Positions 16,809 to 24,474 of a stretch of 64,000 nt of DNA are shown here, one piece after another. The stretch is from contig NZ_CP061008.1 in assembly GCF_014490035.1 (NCBI RefSeq), positions 1,922,001 through 1,986,000 on the forward strand, given 5' to 3'. Position numbers and translations under genes: made by a program. The notes beneath the pieces are model-generated. The model saw only the letters and a program-made list of their open reading frames with translations, was not told the DNA's origin and ran no database searches. Source of the stretch: Achromobacter xylosoxidans. Lineage in GTDB: Bacteria > Pseudomonadota > Gammaproteobacteria > Burkholderiales > Burkholderiaceae_B. Position 1 is the first letter of the stretch, and each line of letters starts with the position of its first letter.

Positions 16809-17485
16809 GCTGTGACTTCCTCCTTGCTGCGGTCGTAGGTTTCAATGCCCCAGGCAAGGGCGAAGCAGCACCAGCGGAACCGGCGCGTGTAGTCGTTGAA
16901 GTTGTGTTCCCAAAGATCGTCAAAGAACCAGGTACGGCCAGGGCCGGGGGTATAGCGGGACGGGGTCCAATTGAAGTCGTTTGCGGCGGTGCAGGCGTAG
17001 TGCTCGCCGTCATTGATACGGTTCAGCACGTGGCAGTCAACTGCCTCCCAGAGTTCGCGCCGTTCGTCCTTGGTCAACAGCCTGCGTGCATCGCCGCGGA
17101 TCCAGTTCAGCCGATACTCTTCTATGACCTTGCGGAACTTTGCCGGGTCGAACTCTTCGGCAGCCCCGCCGCGCCGACTGCCGTTGACGGCCTCAAGCTT
17201 CTCGGACCAGTACGACAGATTGACTGCCAGTCGGCGCCCGCACCGCTGTGTGTATTCGCGATCTGTGCGGAAGAACTCGAACATGTCGACCAAGCGCGTA
17301 AACACATAGGTGCCCATGTCGCCCGTGTAGCAGAGGTATCCCGGCCAGGTGATCAGATCGAAGTGCATGCACATCGTGCCGGGCTCGCGGAACCGGATGT
17401 GGCGGTACACGCCTTCATCCCGCATGACCTCCATGACGTGATCGGCCACGTCGCGCAGGAATTCGTTTTCGGTAAGGGCGCTCAT
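16805..17485 (-). CDS. Conserved hypothetical phage protein
   Basis: This 226-residue protein starts at ATG 17485 after AGAGGAAG, overlapping the ParB-like gene's stop by 4 bp. It is rich in Trp, Tyr and Phe (TWPGYLCYTGDMGTYVF, DLWEHNFNDYTRRFRWCCFALAWG) with several Cys, suggesting a compact globular protein. No catalytic motif is recognised. Similar proteins seem typical of left-arm phage operons in beta- and gammaproteobacteria; the function is unknown. Confidence 0.75.
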   Translation of the reverse strand: MSALTENEFLRDVADHVMEVMRDEGVYRHIRFREPGTMCMHFDLITWPGYLCYTGDMGTYVFTRLVDMFEFFRTDREYTQRCGRRLAVNLSYWSEKLEAVNGSRRGGAAEEFDPAKFRKVIEEYRLNWIRGDARRLLTKDERRELWEAVDCHVLNRINDGEHYACTAANDFNWTPSRYTPGPGRTWFFDDLWEHNFNDYTRRFRWCCFALAWGIETYDRSKEEVTA

Positions 17486-18438
17486 GCAGTGGCTTCCTCT
17501 TGTTGAAGGTCTATAGGTGCCTGTGTATCGGGGGCGGCTTGCTGTGCCTCCTTGGCGGCTTTCTCGGCGCGTTTGGCGCGGACGGTTTCGACGGCTCCGT
17601 GGGCTTCGAACAGGTCCAGCAGATCTTGCGTCTTGACCGTGATGGTGTCTGCGGCTACGCGGCCCTCCTGGATGTCGATGAGGATTGCGCGCTGGTTCGC
17701 GTCCAGCCCCTTGATGAAGGAGTCCACACCGCTGATGAGCGGGGAGACGACTTTGCGGGGGAGGGCGCGGCCGTGGATGGTGCTGGCGGTCACCTTGGAC
17801 TTGCCGGCGGCCTTGGCTTGGTCCACCTTGCGGGTGAGGAAGTCGCCGGCCTTGGCGCCCAGCCTGCGCACGGCGTCGATAGCGACCTCGGCGGACACCT
17901 TGCAGCTGCGGACCAGTTCTTGCACCTCGCGTTCGGCGTCGGCCAGGACAAGGTAGTTTTCGACATGGGTACGGCTGCAATGGACGAGGGCGGCAATCTC
18001 CGCGCTGTCCAGGCCGGCGCCGCGGAAGCGCTTGAAGCCGCGCGCTGCTTCCAGGGGGCGCAGGGGAGAATTCTTGTTGCTGGTGTATACGCGTGCCAGG
18101 CGATCAATCTTGTTGCCCTGGAAGGCCACGATGGAAACCCAATCGATGGGGAATCCCTGGGCGATGGCACGCCCCATGGCATCGAAGCGCCGATGCCCGT
18201 CGACAAGCTCAACGCCCGACCCGTCGGCCATCGCGATGACCTCCAGCGGCGGCAGCGTACCGCCGGCCAGGATGTGGGCAAGCAGTTCCTGAATGTCGGT
18301 TTCGTAGAAGTCGTCCAAGTCGCGGGGGTTGAAGTCGGGGGCCACGTGAATCCGGTGGTACTGGATCTTCATCGCGTCGGCGCGCTTGATCGTCTTGTCC
18401 AGAATCATCGTCTTGAACGATGCGGGGGGATGGGTCAT
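17482..18438 (-). CDS. ParB/Spo0J-like nuclease-domain protein
   Basis: This 318-residue protein starts at ATG 18438 behind GGGGAG. The N-terminal ParB-like NTPase/nuclease fold shows YHRIHVAPDFNPRDLD, then GGTLPPLEVIAMADGSGVELVDGHRRFDAM (the G.HR motif, residues about 78-82). A helix-turn-helix follows in AEIAALVHCSRTHVENYLVLADA. The C-terminus is Ala/Gln-rich and likely flexible. In integrated phages such proteins may bind phage DNA in replication or regulation rather than partition. It is the first gene of the leftward int operon. Confidence 0.82.
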   Translation of the reverse strand: MTHPPASFKTMILDKTIKRADAMKIQYHRIHVAPDFNPRDLDDFYETDIQELLAHILAGGTLPPLEVIAMADGSGVELVDGHRRFDAMGRAIAQGFPIDWVSIVAFQGNKIDRLARVYTSNKNSPLRPLEAARGFKRFRGAGLDSAEIAALVHCSRTHVENYLVLADAEREVQELVRSCKVSAEVAIDAVRRLGAKAGDFLTRKVDQAKAAGKSKVTASTIHGRALPRKVVSPLISGVDSFIKGLDANQRAILIDIQEGRVAADTITVKTQDLLDLFEAHGAVETVRAKRAEKAAKEAQQAAPDTQAPIDLQQEEATA

Positions 18439-18493
18439 GCTGACACTCCGGGGAGTTAAGATGCAGAACTTCAGCGGCGGGAAGGGATGAGAA

Positions 18494-18772
18494 ATGACGA
18501 AGGCAGAGCAATTCTTGTGGTGCGTTCAAACGGCTATCCTGAGCAATCAGGTTGCTTTGCATAGCCAGTTTGAGACCCGTGATATCGCGGGGCAGCAGGC
18601 CTTCTCAGCGCTCGATCGGACTATGGCGCTGGCGCTGATTGCCGCCGCTACCATCCCCGAAGATATGACCGTCCGCGATGCCGTTAGGGACTTTTGCCGG
18701 CTGCACATAGAGCGCTGGTGGTATTCCGATTACGAGGCGTCCGAATGGGCGCGCTCGTTGCCGGCGATTTAA
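18494..18772 (+). CDS. Small hypothetical phage protein
   Basis: This 92-residue, helix-rich protein has ribosome site GAAGGGATG 5-6 bp before ATG 18494. It runs against its leftward neighbours and ends in a 4-bp tail-to-tail overlap with rdgC. No domain is recognised. The start lies 55 bp from the divergent ParB-like gene, so the space between must hold both promoters. Confidence 0.6.
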   Translation: MTKAEQFLWCVQTAILSNQVALHSQFETRDIAGQQAFSALDRTMALALIAAATIPEDMTVRDAVRDFCRLHIERWWYSDYEASEWARSLPAI

Positions 18773-19668
18773 AGGCGTTTTTCGCCGCCCAGGACATCAA
18801 CAAGCTCGGCGAGTAGCTTGGCGAGTTCGCCTGTCATGAGCAGCATGTCCGAATCGAATTTCTCGTCGTCGTTCGCGGCTATACCTTCGTTGCGTTCCTT
18901 CAGCACGTCCAGGGGAGACACGCGCTTGATGTCCAGTCCTTCGGTGAGGACGAAGGAAATGCGGTCAGCCCAGGTCATGGCGAGACGGGCACATTGCTTG
19001 CCGGACTGGATGTGGCGGCGCACGTCGTCGGCGTCGATGGAATGCTTGATGTAGCGGATAGCTGCGCCGCTTTCGCCGGATGAGCGTAGCTCGGTGTCCT
19101 GGTCGATGCTGAAGTTGGCCGGGGCCTCGTCCTCGGCGAGCCAGCCGGTCATGGCGGAGGCGGGCGACTGGGCGACATAGAGGTTTTCCAGCGGGAACGG
19201 GTCGATGCACTTCGCCAGAATGCCGATCACCTCGTCCGCCCTGGCAGACGCCGCGGCGTCGATCACCAGCCAGCGGTTGAGCGGATCAATCCACACACGG
19301 GTATCGCGGTAGACGCTGAAGGCGCGGGGCAGGAGTTCATCCATCACGCGCTCCTTGATTTCCTTCATCAGCTTGCGGCCGACCTTGTAGCCTTGCTGCT
19401 CTTCGATTTCCTGGGCGCGGAACTTGGCCGCCTGGTTGATGACGGTTCCGGGGAGCAGCTTCGTTTCCGCGCGCAGGGTCAGCAGGATCTGACCGCCGAC
19501 AACGTGGGCGAGTCCTCCGTTCTCGCGGGGCGGAACCCAACCGATGGACTGCATTTCCAAATTGTTGCCCGGATGGAATGCCTGGCGAGCCAGAGCGTAT
19601 TCAAGGTCATCGCCGAACGGCAACCAGGCGGCGGATAGGCGGTAAATCTTCAGGTTCTTGAACCACAT
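18769..19668 (-). CDS. rdgC: Recombination-associated protein RdgC
   Basis: The protein has 299 residues from ATG 19668 (CCGGAGACC upstream), the usual RdgC length. The N-terminus [11 protein letters not shown] is diagnostic, followed by [23 protein letters not shown], the E..QG..VGRK..KE.K.RV..ELLPRAF block and the later [18 protein letters not shown] segment ([11 protein letters not shown]). RdgC is a ring-forming DNA-binding protein that limits RecA access to DNA. Here it belongs to the prophage left arm, where it may protect phage DNA or tune RecA-driven induction. Confidence 0.95.
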   Translation of the reverse strand: MWFKNLKIYRLSAAWLPFGDDLEYALARQAFHPGNNLEMQSIGWVPPRENGGLAHVVGGQILLTLRAETKLLPGTVINQAAKFRAQEIEEQQGYKVGRKLMKEIKERVMDELLPRAFSVYRDTRVWIDPLNRWLVIDAAASARADEVIGILAKCIDPFPLENLYVAQSPASAMTGWLAEDEAPANFSIDQDTELRSSGESGAAIRYIKHSIDADDVRRHIQSGKQCARLAMTWADRISFVLTEGLDIKRVSPLDVLKERNEGIAANDDEKFDSDMLLMTGELAKLLAELVDVLGGEKRL

Positions 19669-19976
19669 GAGAGGGGTCTCCGGTTTATCCCTTGGCGGCG
19701 TAAGCGGTATTGCCGCAGTCCTGGGCTGTGATGGTGGATTCGTCGGCTTGTTGTCGCTCGCCATAGCCAAGCAGGGCTACGGCGATGGCGATAACGCAGA
19801 AGGTGATGTTCATGAGCAGTTCGCCATAGACGCGCAGAATTCGGCGGATCATTAGGGCTCCAGGGATCGGCCGCGACATAGCGGCGAGTGAAGTAGTTGC
19901 CGATGGGGACCAGGACTACCGCCACCAGGGCGAGCAGCGCCAAGCCCCACCAGATGGCGGGGATAGTTGAGGGCAT
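19650..19976 (-). CDS. Possible small membrane protein overlapping its neighbour
   Basis: From ATG 19976 this frame encodes [20 protein letters not shown], a clear membrane segment, then [16 protein letters not shown]. Beyond about residue 42 it overlaps the preceding small gene in another frame and looks non-coding (His/Arg-rich). Either the real protein was longer and has lost its stop, or the whole frame is incidental. The ribosome site is weak. Confidence 0.35.
   Translation of the reverse strand: MPSTIPAIWWGLALLALVAVVLVPIGNYFTRRYVAADPWSPNDPPNSARLWRTAHEHHLLRYRHRRSPAWLWRATTSRRIHHHSPGLRQYRLRRQGINRRPLSCGSRT
19685..19852 (-). CDS. Small membrane protein
   Basis: This 55-residue protein starts at ATG 19852 with TGGAG 7 bp upstream. 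One transmembrane segment ([16 protein letters not shown], about 15-30) is followed by a short polar tail. It lies 16 bp before rdgC on the same strand. No family is recognised. Confidence 0.55.
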   Translation of the reverse strand: MIRRILRVYGELLMNITFCVIAIAVALLGYGERQQADESTITAQDCGNTAYAAKG

Positions 19977-19984
19977 GGAGATTT

Positions 19985-20098
19985 GCGCGGTGTGCGCGGT
20001 GGTGGGTGGGCTTCGGGGAGCGGGCCGGTAGCCCGGTGAATTCCTGAAAGTCACTTTCAGCGCCGGTGACGTCGCAGCGCCGGCCGCTCTCTGAAGCC
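19985..20098 (+). repeat. Structured repeat element A, copy 1 (possible ncRNA)
   Basis: This 114-bp element recurs at 21616-21732. A long closing stem pairs CTTCGGGGAGCGG at 20011-20023 plus CCGG with CCGGCCGCTCTCTGAAG at 20080-20096; it contains two G.T wobbles and a bulged G. Inside is the 17-nt hairpin CTGAAAGTCACTTTCAG at 20044-20060, then the conserved block GCGCCGGTGACGT. The wobble pairs favour an RNA read from the plus strand. Frames through it shift between copies. Confidence 0.55.
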
Positions 20099-20209
20099 AC
20101 GAAGAATTGGATTCAGGGAGTGTGTTAATTCGTAACAGCTATATCTTTGTTGCGGCTAATCATTGATAGTGGCCGCGGGAACATTTTCCCTGCAAATCTA
20201 GGACTTACA

Positions 20210-20419
20210 TTGAAGATTGAAACTGGTATCGTGAAGTGGTTTAACAACGACAAGGGCTTCGGCTTTATCATGCCGGAGCTGGGTGGCAAAGACCTCTTCG
20301 CCCATTTCTCTGAAATTCAGGGTGATGGCCACAAATCTCTGGAAGAGAACCAGCGTGTCTCCTTCGTGGCCGGTCAAGGGCAAAAAGGCCCCACGGCGAC
20401 GATGATCAAAGCGATTTAA
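20210..20419 (+). CDS. Cold-shock protein (CspA family)
   Basis: The protein has 69 residues from the TTG at 20210, which follows AGGAC and gives the normal Csp length; no ATG is available in frame nearby. RNP1 is KGFGFIMP and RNP2 is DLFAHFSEI, the RNA-binding strands of the single-stranded nucleic-acid-binding barrel. It probably acts as an RNA chaperone or antiterminator. A second, more standard copy lies at 36762. It is followed by two hairpins that end the transcript. Confidence 0.92.
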   Translation: MKIETGIVKWFNNDKGFGFIMPELGGKDLFAHFSEIQGDGHKSLEENQRVSFVAGQGQKGPTATMIKAI

Positions 20420-20422
20420 TCG

Positions 20423-20498
20423 GCAGCTTGCCCTAAGGCAAGCTGCTTGCGGTACAGGGGCTGGATCCATTGAAACAGTGGATCCAGCCCTTTGGTTT
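20423..20498 (+). terminator. Tandem hairpins ending the csp transcript
   Basis: A first stem (GCAGCTTGCC/GGCAAGCTGC, 20423-20446) is followed by a perfect 12-bp stem, GGGCTGGATCCA (20458-20469) with TGGATCCAGCCC (20479-20490), and then TTTGGTTTT. The second is a strong intrinsic terminator. The stretch from 20499 to 20772 beyond it holds open frames on both strands but none with a ribosome site or family. Confidence 0.8.
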
Positions 20499-20772
20499 TG
20501 TGGGCAACAGGTTGCATTGGGCCGATGCCCCGTTGCCCGCTTTTGAATCGAAGCGGCTTGCTGAAAGGTTGAAGGGGCTTTCTGCTCCAGCACTTCTTGG
20601 TGGAGGTCGCTTTTTTTCATTCTCATCGACATCCGTCTGGAGATTCGATGGTGGTTCAGCGAAGCTTGACCCACCGTTCTCGCTTCCATGTAAGACGTTG
20701 TCTTCTGCCGCCAAGTTTGTATTCATGGCCAAGTCACGTAAGGTAGCCTACTTATCTTGACATGGAGAAGAA

Positions 20773-21537
20773 ATGCCAAATAGGTACGGAAAACTCGCTT
20801 CCTGGATCTACCACCTAGATAAGCCCATTGGCCACTCATTCGGCGACCTGGAATATTATCGGCAGCGCTTGACCGGGTGTGATGGCCCGATCTTGGAACC
20901 TGCGGTCGGCAATGGCCGGATCTTCATACCGATGCTTGAGATGGGGCTAGCGATGGAAGGTTTCGACGCGTCGCAAGACATGCTCGACTACTGTAGGCAG
21001 GAGTGCCTAAGTAGAGGTCTTGCTCCAGCGCTGACCTGTCAGACATTCGAACAATTTAGCTACGATCGACGCTTCGCGTGCATTGTCATGCCGGCGGGGT
21101 CGCTGCAGTTGATTACAGAGACCGCTTCGGCAATGGCCGTGCTCAAGCGGTTTTGGGATCATCTACTGCCCGGTGGCAGGCTGATCGTAGATATTGATCC
21201 CATCAAGAGCCTCATTGGAGAGGCGAGCTCCGTGCGCAGTTGGGCGGTGGATGGCAGCGATTTGCTGACGCTGACCAGTCATCGGGCCGAGATTGATTAC
21301 ATCAAACAAACAACCCTTGATCATCTGCGCTACGAACACTGGCGGGATGGAGCGTTGCTGTCGGCAGAACTTGACCTATTCCATTTGCGCTGGTGGGGTG
21401 TCGAGGAGTTGGCTCTCGCATTGCGGGAAACTGGATTTGTAGATGTGGTGGTGTCGGGTGACTACCAGCATGGACGCCATCCCCGCAACGGCGCTCGGAT
21501 CATCAGCTTTGAGGCGAGTCGCCCGAGTCGTATTTGA
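20773..21537 (+). CDS. Class I SAM-dependent methyltransferase
   Basis: This 254-residue protein has ribosome site GGAGAAG before ATG 20773. Motif I is ILEPAVGNGRIFIPMLEMG (about 40-58) with the acidic residue in the following strand (MEGFDAS), and the post-I and motif III regions are FACIVMPAGSLQLI and LLPGGRLIVDID. The substrate is unknown; the fold resembles small-molecule methyltransferases rather than DNA methylases (no NPPY/DPPY). It is cargo in the prophage, with no co-directed partner. Confidence 0.85.
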   Translation: MPNRYGKLASWIYHLDKPIGHSFGDLEYYRQRLTGCDGPILEPAVGNGRIFIPMLEMGLAMEGFDASQDMLDYCRQECLSRGLAPALTCQTFEQFSYDRRFACIVMPAGSLQLITETASAMAVLKRFWDHLLPGGRLIVDIDPIKSLIGEASSVRSWAVDGSDLLTLTSHRAEIDYIKQTTLDHLRYEHWRDGALLSAELDLFHLRWWGVEELALALRETGFVDVVVSGDYQHGRHPRNGARIISFEASRPSRI

Positions 21538-21538
21538 C

Positions 21539-22021
21539 CTAACAGAGCAATGCAATCGTAGTCCGCTTCTGGTCGGCAGTTGATCCTCTACATCTGCTCA
21601 TTTGCATGTGGATCTGCGCGGTGTGTGCGGTGGTGGGATTCGGAGAGCAGGCCGGAGGCCCGATCATCGCTTCACGTTGGAAAGTAACTTTTGCGCCGGT
21701 GACGTTGCTGCGCCGGCCTGCTCTCCGAGGCCGCTCCGATGATCGGGGCAGGTTGGGTAGGTCTTTCAGGTCGCCGTTGCGGTCCTGCACGTTGAGAATG
21801 GGCGCGAGGATGTCGAGCAGGGCTTCAAGAAACTCTTGATTAGGCAACAGCGCCTGCCGATACCGTGGATGCCATAGACAGGCATGAGACTTGCTGCTAT
21901 CGAGCGACGGCGTAACAGGCCAAGAAGAGCGCCAGTTCGCCCTTCGGCGGTGCCAACAAACAAGAAATCCCGCCACGCGTGCGAGCGGGGCGACTGCAGC
22001 TGGAATCTTCGCCCGCTGCAA
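21539..22021 (-). CDS. Possible Ash/Icd-like phage protein frame
   Basis: This 160-codon leftward frame reads ARVAGFLVCWHRRRANW, later SKSHACLWHPRYRQALLP, then a helical stretch FLEALLDILAPILNVQDRNG and the segment SPNPTTAHTAQI. The general look recalls the Ash and Icd-like frames that accompany C4-type RNAs in P1- and P4-like elements. It overlaps element A and has no good ribosome site, so it may be an echo of structured RNA rather than a protein. Treat it as tentative. Confidence 0.3.
   Translation of the reverse strand: MQRAKIPAAVAPLARVAGFLVCWHRRRANWRSSWPVTPSLDSSKSHACLWHPRYRQALLPNQEFLEALLDILAPILNVQDRNGDLKDLPNLPRSSERPRRAGRRSNVTGAKVTFQREAMIGPPACSPNPTTAHTAQIHMQMSRCRGSTADQKRTTIALLC
21616..21732 (+). 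repeat. Structured repeat element A, copy 2 (possible ncRNA)
   Basis: The closing stem is a perfect 15 bp: CGGAGAGCAGGCCGG at 21641-21655 with CCGGCCTGCTCTCCG at 21713-21727. Relative to copy 1 both arms changed together (GCGG/CCGC versus GCAGG/CCTGC), which is compensatory. The inner hairpin keeps AAAGT.ACTTT, and the block GCGCCGGTGACGT is unchanged. It lies 79 bp after the methyltransferase gene. Confidence 0.6.
21842..21900 (-). repeat. Repeat element B, copy 1
   Basis: AGGCAACAGCGCCTGCCGAT at the left edge, then a variable hairpin (ATGCC/GGCAT), GGCATGA and GCTGCTAT at the right edge recur at 24811-24864. On the minus strand both copies can encode YRQALLP, so this may be a shared coding relic of an Ash/Icd-like frame or an RNA motif. 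Confidence 0.5.
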
Positions 22022-22036
22022 ACCGGATTACGACAC

Positions 22037-22426
22037 ATGACAGACGCCAAACCTTGCGCAAAGCAGAAGGTTGTACTCGTCGTGGATGACGACTCTACCG
22101 CCCGGTGGATTCTCGCGGAGATCTTGGCGGGAGAAGGTTATGTCGTCGTCGAGGCAAGTAATGCTGATGATGCGCTGGTCTGCCTTGGCGCGCGCGCCGA
22201 CATTCGCGCGGTCGTCACGGATATCGAGATGCCTGGCTCTATGGATGGTCTGGAGATGGCGGAGCTAATACGCGGTCAATCCCCAACAATTGCTGTGCTT
22301 TTGACGTCTGGGCGTCGTTACCCGGCCACCGATGCGCTTCCACCGGGGACGAAGTTCATCCAGAAGCCTTGGGCCGCGGATGATCTGATTCGTTTGCTGG
22401 AAACAGTGCTGTGTTGCAGCTACTGA
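22037..22426 (+). CDS. Single-domain response regulator (CheY-like)
   Basis: This 129-residue receiver domain has acidic pocket DDD (17-19), phospho-acceptor D62 in TDIEMPGSMDG, T90 in LLTSG and K110 in FIQKPW, so all catalytic residues are present. No output domain exists; the protein must act by protein contact, as a phosphate sink, or in a relay. Its stop overlaps the convergent kinase gene by 7 bp. Such pairs are unusual in phages and look like acquired cargo. Confidence 0.9.
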   Translation: MTDAKPCAKQKVVLVVDDDSTARWILAEILAGEGYVVVEASNADDALVCLGARADIRAVVTDIEMPGSMDGLEMAELIRGQSPTIAVLLTSGRRYPATDALPPGTKFIQKPWAADDLIRLLETVLCCSY

Positions 22427-23601
22427 GGGGGGCAGACCTTCGGAAAGTAGAGGGTGAACGTCGTTCCCCCTTCGGAAGAGCTAACCACATTGACATGTCC
22501 TCCCGTTTGCGAAACGTATCCGAAAACTTGGCTCAGCCCTAACCCCGTTCCTTTCCCTTCCGGTTTGGTGGTAAAGAAAGGTTCGAAGATGTGATGCAGA
22601 ACCTCCTGGGGAATACCTTCGCCGTCGTCTGCAACGCTCACAACTACAAATTGGCCTGTGACCATGGGGCCATCCCCATCCGGGCGCGAGTCGGCACAAT
22701 TGACGGTAATTTTTACATTGCCGCCGAAAGGCATTGCGTCTCCAGCGTTGACCACCAAATTTAGCAGTGCGTTTTCTAGCTGGCTGACGTCGGCGCATAT
22801 TAGGCATGGTTCGCTAGGTAGCTGGTATTGCACCCGAACCGCAGACCCCAGTGTGGCTTGGAAAATCGGTTTCATTCCTTCGACACATAAGCCCACGTCC
22901 ACGTTGGACGGCTCAAGAGGCTGACGGCGCGCATATGCGAGCATCTGTTGCGTTAGATGAGTTGCGCGCTGCACCGTATCCGCAATTGCATTGAGGTACT
23001 TGAGGCGCTTTTCGGGAGCGAGTTCGGTATTGCGCAGCAATTCCGTAGCGCCACCGATGACTGAAATGAAATTGTTGAAATCGTGAGCTAACCCACCAGT
23101 CACGCGCCCAAGCGCTTCCAGGCGTTGAGCTCGATGCAGGGCCAGCTGCGTAGCCTGTAGCTCCTGCTGGCTTCGTTGCTTTTCTGTGATATCCCGTGTG
23201 ACCTTGGCGAAACCGATGAGGTGGCCCGAGCTATCCCGTATGGGGTCTATTACTACGCTGGCCCAGAATCGCGAGCCATCCTTGCGCACTCGCCAACCTT
23301 CGGCCTCAAATCTACCTTCGTTCGATGCGATCGCCAAAGCCTGCTCTGGCACGCCTGCAGCCCGTTCTTCATCTGTGTAGAAGCGGGAGAAGTGTTGTCC
23401 GATGATTTCGGCTGCTTCGTAGCCTTTGAAGCGCTGGGCGCCAGCATTCCAGCTTGCGACGAAGCCATTGGCGTCGAGCAGAAAAATCGCATAGTCGAGA
23501 ACGGCCTCTACCAGAAGCTTGTAGCGGTACGGTTCATCCAGTAGGACCAAGCTGCTAAGGTGAACAGTATTCCCTTGTTCCGGGGGCTCAACGGTGCTCA
23601 T
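22420..23601 (-). CDS. PAS-domain sensor histidine kinase
   Basis: The protein has 393 residues from ATG 23601 (GGAGCA upstream; the ATG just before is equally possible). A PAS domain at about 25-140 (YAIFLLDANGFVASWNAGAQRFKGY, then a PAC segment FWASVVIDPIRDSSG) is followed by the HisKA dimerisation helix with H173 in GGLAHDFNNFISVIGG. The ATPase part has N box NLVVNAGDA, G1 DDGEG and G2 GKGTGLGL. There is no membrane segment, so it senses a cytoplasmic signal. The convergent response regulator is its likely partner. Confidence 0.92.
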   Translation of the reverse strand: MSTVEPPEQGNTVHLSSLVLLDEPYRYKLLVEAVLDYAIFLLDANGFVASWNAGAQRFKGYEAAEIIGQHFSRFYTDEERAAGVPEQALAIASNEGRFEAEGWRVRKDGSRFWASVVIDPIRDSSGHLIGFAKVTRDITEKQRSQQELQATQLALHRAQRLEALGRVTGGLAHDFNNFISVIGGATELLRNTELAPEKRLKYLNAIADTVQRATHLTQQMLAYARRQPLEPSNVDVGLCVEGMKPIFQATLGSAVRVQYQLPSEPCLICADVSQLENALLNLVVNAGDAMPFGGNVKITVNCADSRPDGDGPMVTGQFVVVSVADDGEGIPQEVLHHIFEPFFTTKPEGKGTGLGLSQVFGYVSQTGGHVNVVSSSEGGTTFTLYFPKVCPPQ

Positions 23602-23755
23602 CATTGCTCCGATTCGCGATGCTGGGGTGATCAATTATTAAACGGCGAATGCTGTCTTGCAACGGTGTTTCGCTGACACCGTTCCTTCTCAAAAATAGGG
23701 ACCAAAGTAGCGCGAAACTTATCTGTCTGCGTCCTGTCGCGGCGCAGGTGAATGG

Positions 23756-23866
23756 TGGGGATGATCGTTGCCAGCCCGGCTGGGCGTGTCCACGCTTAAG
23801 AAGCCCAGGCACACAGGTTCCGGGGGGGCTTACGCCTAGTTGTCCTGTTTCGCCCTTCCTTCTTTA
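23756..23866 (+). ncRNA. C4-antisense-like RNA, copy 1
   Basis: The sequence shares with 26226-26342 a fixed core: GCCCGGCTGGGCGT, CCCAGGCACACAGG or its variant, and the 3' block GTCCTGTTTCGCCCTTCC. ACAGG and CCTGT can pair, with the short stem GGC/GCC inside. This layout recalls the C4 antisense RNA of P1/P7 and related prophages. In this copy the middle stem is degraded, so it may be inactive. Assignment is from memory of the family. Confidence 0.5.
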
Positions 23867-23935
23867 CTGGAGCGAGGCCGGGGTAGGCCCGCTCTCCGAA
23901 TTCCCCCGACCGCCTCAGGCGCAGGGGGAGGCTAT

Positions 23936-24118
23936 TTAGCTGGCCAGGCGGTCTTTGAACTTTCCCATCGAACACTGCATCGTCTTGCCGCCGCTCCGGT
24001 ACTCGACGGTATGGCCGAGGCCGCGACGCTTGATCGCTGTGACGTTGGCGCCGAGGGGCTTCCCGCGCGGGGTCGAGGGTTTCAGGGTGTAGGTTTGGCC
24101 GACGGTAATTTCGGACAT
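23936..24118 (-). CDS. Small conserved phage protein
   Basis: This 60-residue protein starts at ATG 24118 behind AGAGGAA. It is basic and beta-rich (MSEITVGQTYTLKPSTPRGK, later GHTVEYRSGGKTMQCSMGKF). The pattern suggests a small SH3-like or nucleic-acid-binding fold; no family name is offered. Confidence 0.6.
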   Translation of the reverse strand: MSEITVGQTYTLKPSTPRGKPLGANVTAIKRRGLGHTVEYRSGGKTMQCSMGKFKDRLAS

Positions 24119-24183
24119 AGATTCCTCTGGGATGATCGGCGCCGACCGGGCGCCACGGGTTGAAAATCTGGCTGCTGCGCGCG

Positions 24184-24273
24184 TTACCAGTGATTCGCCT
24201 TGGCGATCACGTGCAGGACGTTGAACAGGGCCGCGCCGAACTGGCGCAGCGAGTGCGTGAGCATTGCGAACAT
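24184..24273 (-). CDS. Possible 29-residue peptide
   Basis: ATG 24273 follows GAGGAC at workable spacing and encodes MFAMLTHSLRQFGAALFNVL followed by HVIAKANHW, an amphipathic helix. It sits 65 bp before the 60-residue protein on the same strand and could be its leader. Too short for any family assignment. Confidence 0.35.
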   Translation of the reverse strand: MFAMLTHSLRQFGAALFNVLHVIAKANHW

Positions 24274-24310
24274 GATGGATGTCCTCGGGGGGGGGGAGGT
24301 GGAGGGAAAA

Positions 24311-24420
24311 GGCCACTCAGGCCGGCGCACCTCGTCGCCAGGGGCGCGCCTTTCGTACAAAGTTGGCCCCCCCGGTCGGCGAACTGCCGAGGGGGATGCG
24401 CCGGCCTGAATGGCGGGAAG
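24311..24420 (-). repeat. Possible third, diverged copy of element A
   Basis: An 11-bp perfect stem (AGGCCGGCGCA at 24319-24329, TGCGCCGGCCT at 24397-24407) encloses CTTTCGTACAAAG and a second GC-rich hairpin. Read on the opposite strand the order of parts matches copies 1 and 2 (GGCCGGCGC arm, then the AAAGT/CTTT hairpin). Similarity is patchy, so the relation is uncertain. Confidence 0.35.
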
Positions 24421-24474
24421 GGGGATGGGCCGGCCGTCGCCGCGCTCCTAAGAGCGAGCGCCCGAAGGCGCTTC

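Noticed and set aside
20433..20760. Open frames on both strands between the csp terminator and the methyltransferase
   Set aside because: They run through the terminator stem, lack ribosome sites and have biased Ser/Phe/Arg composition; treated as non-coding.
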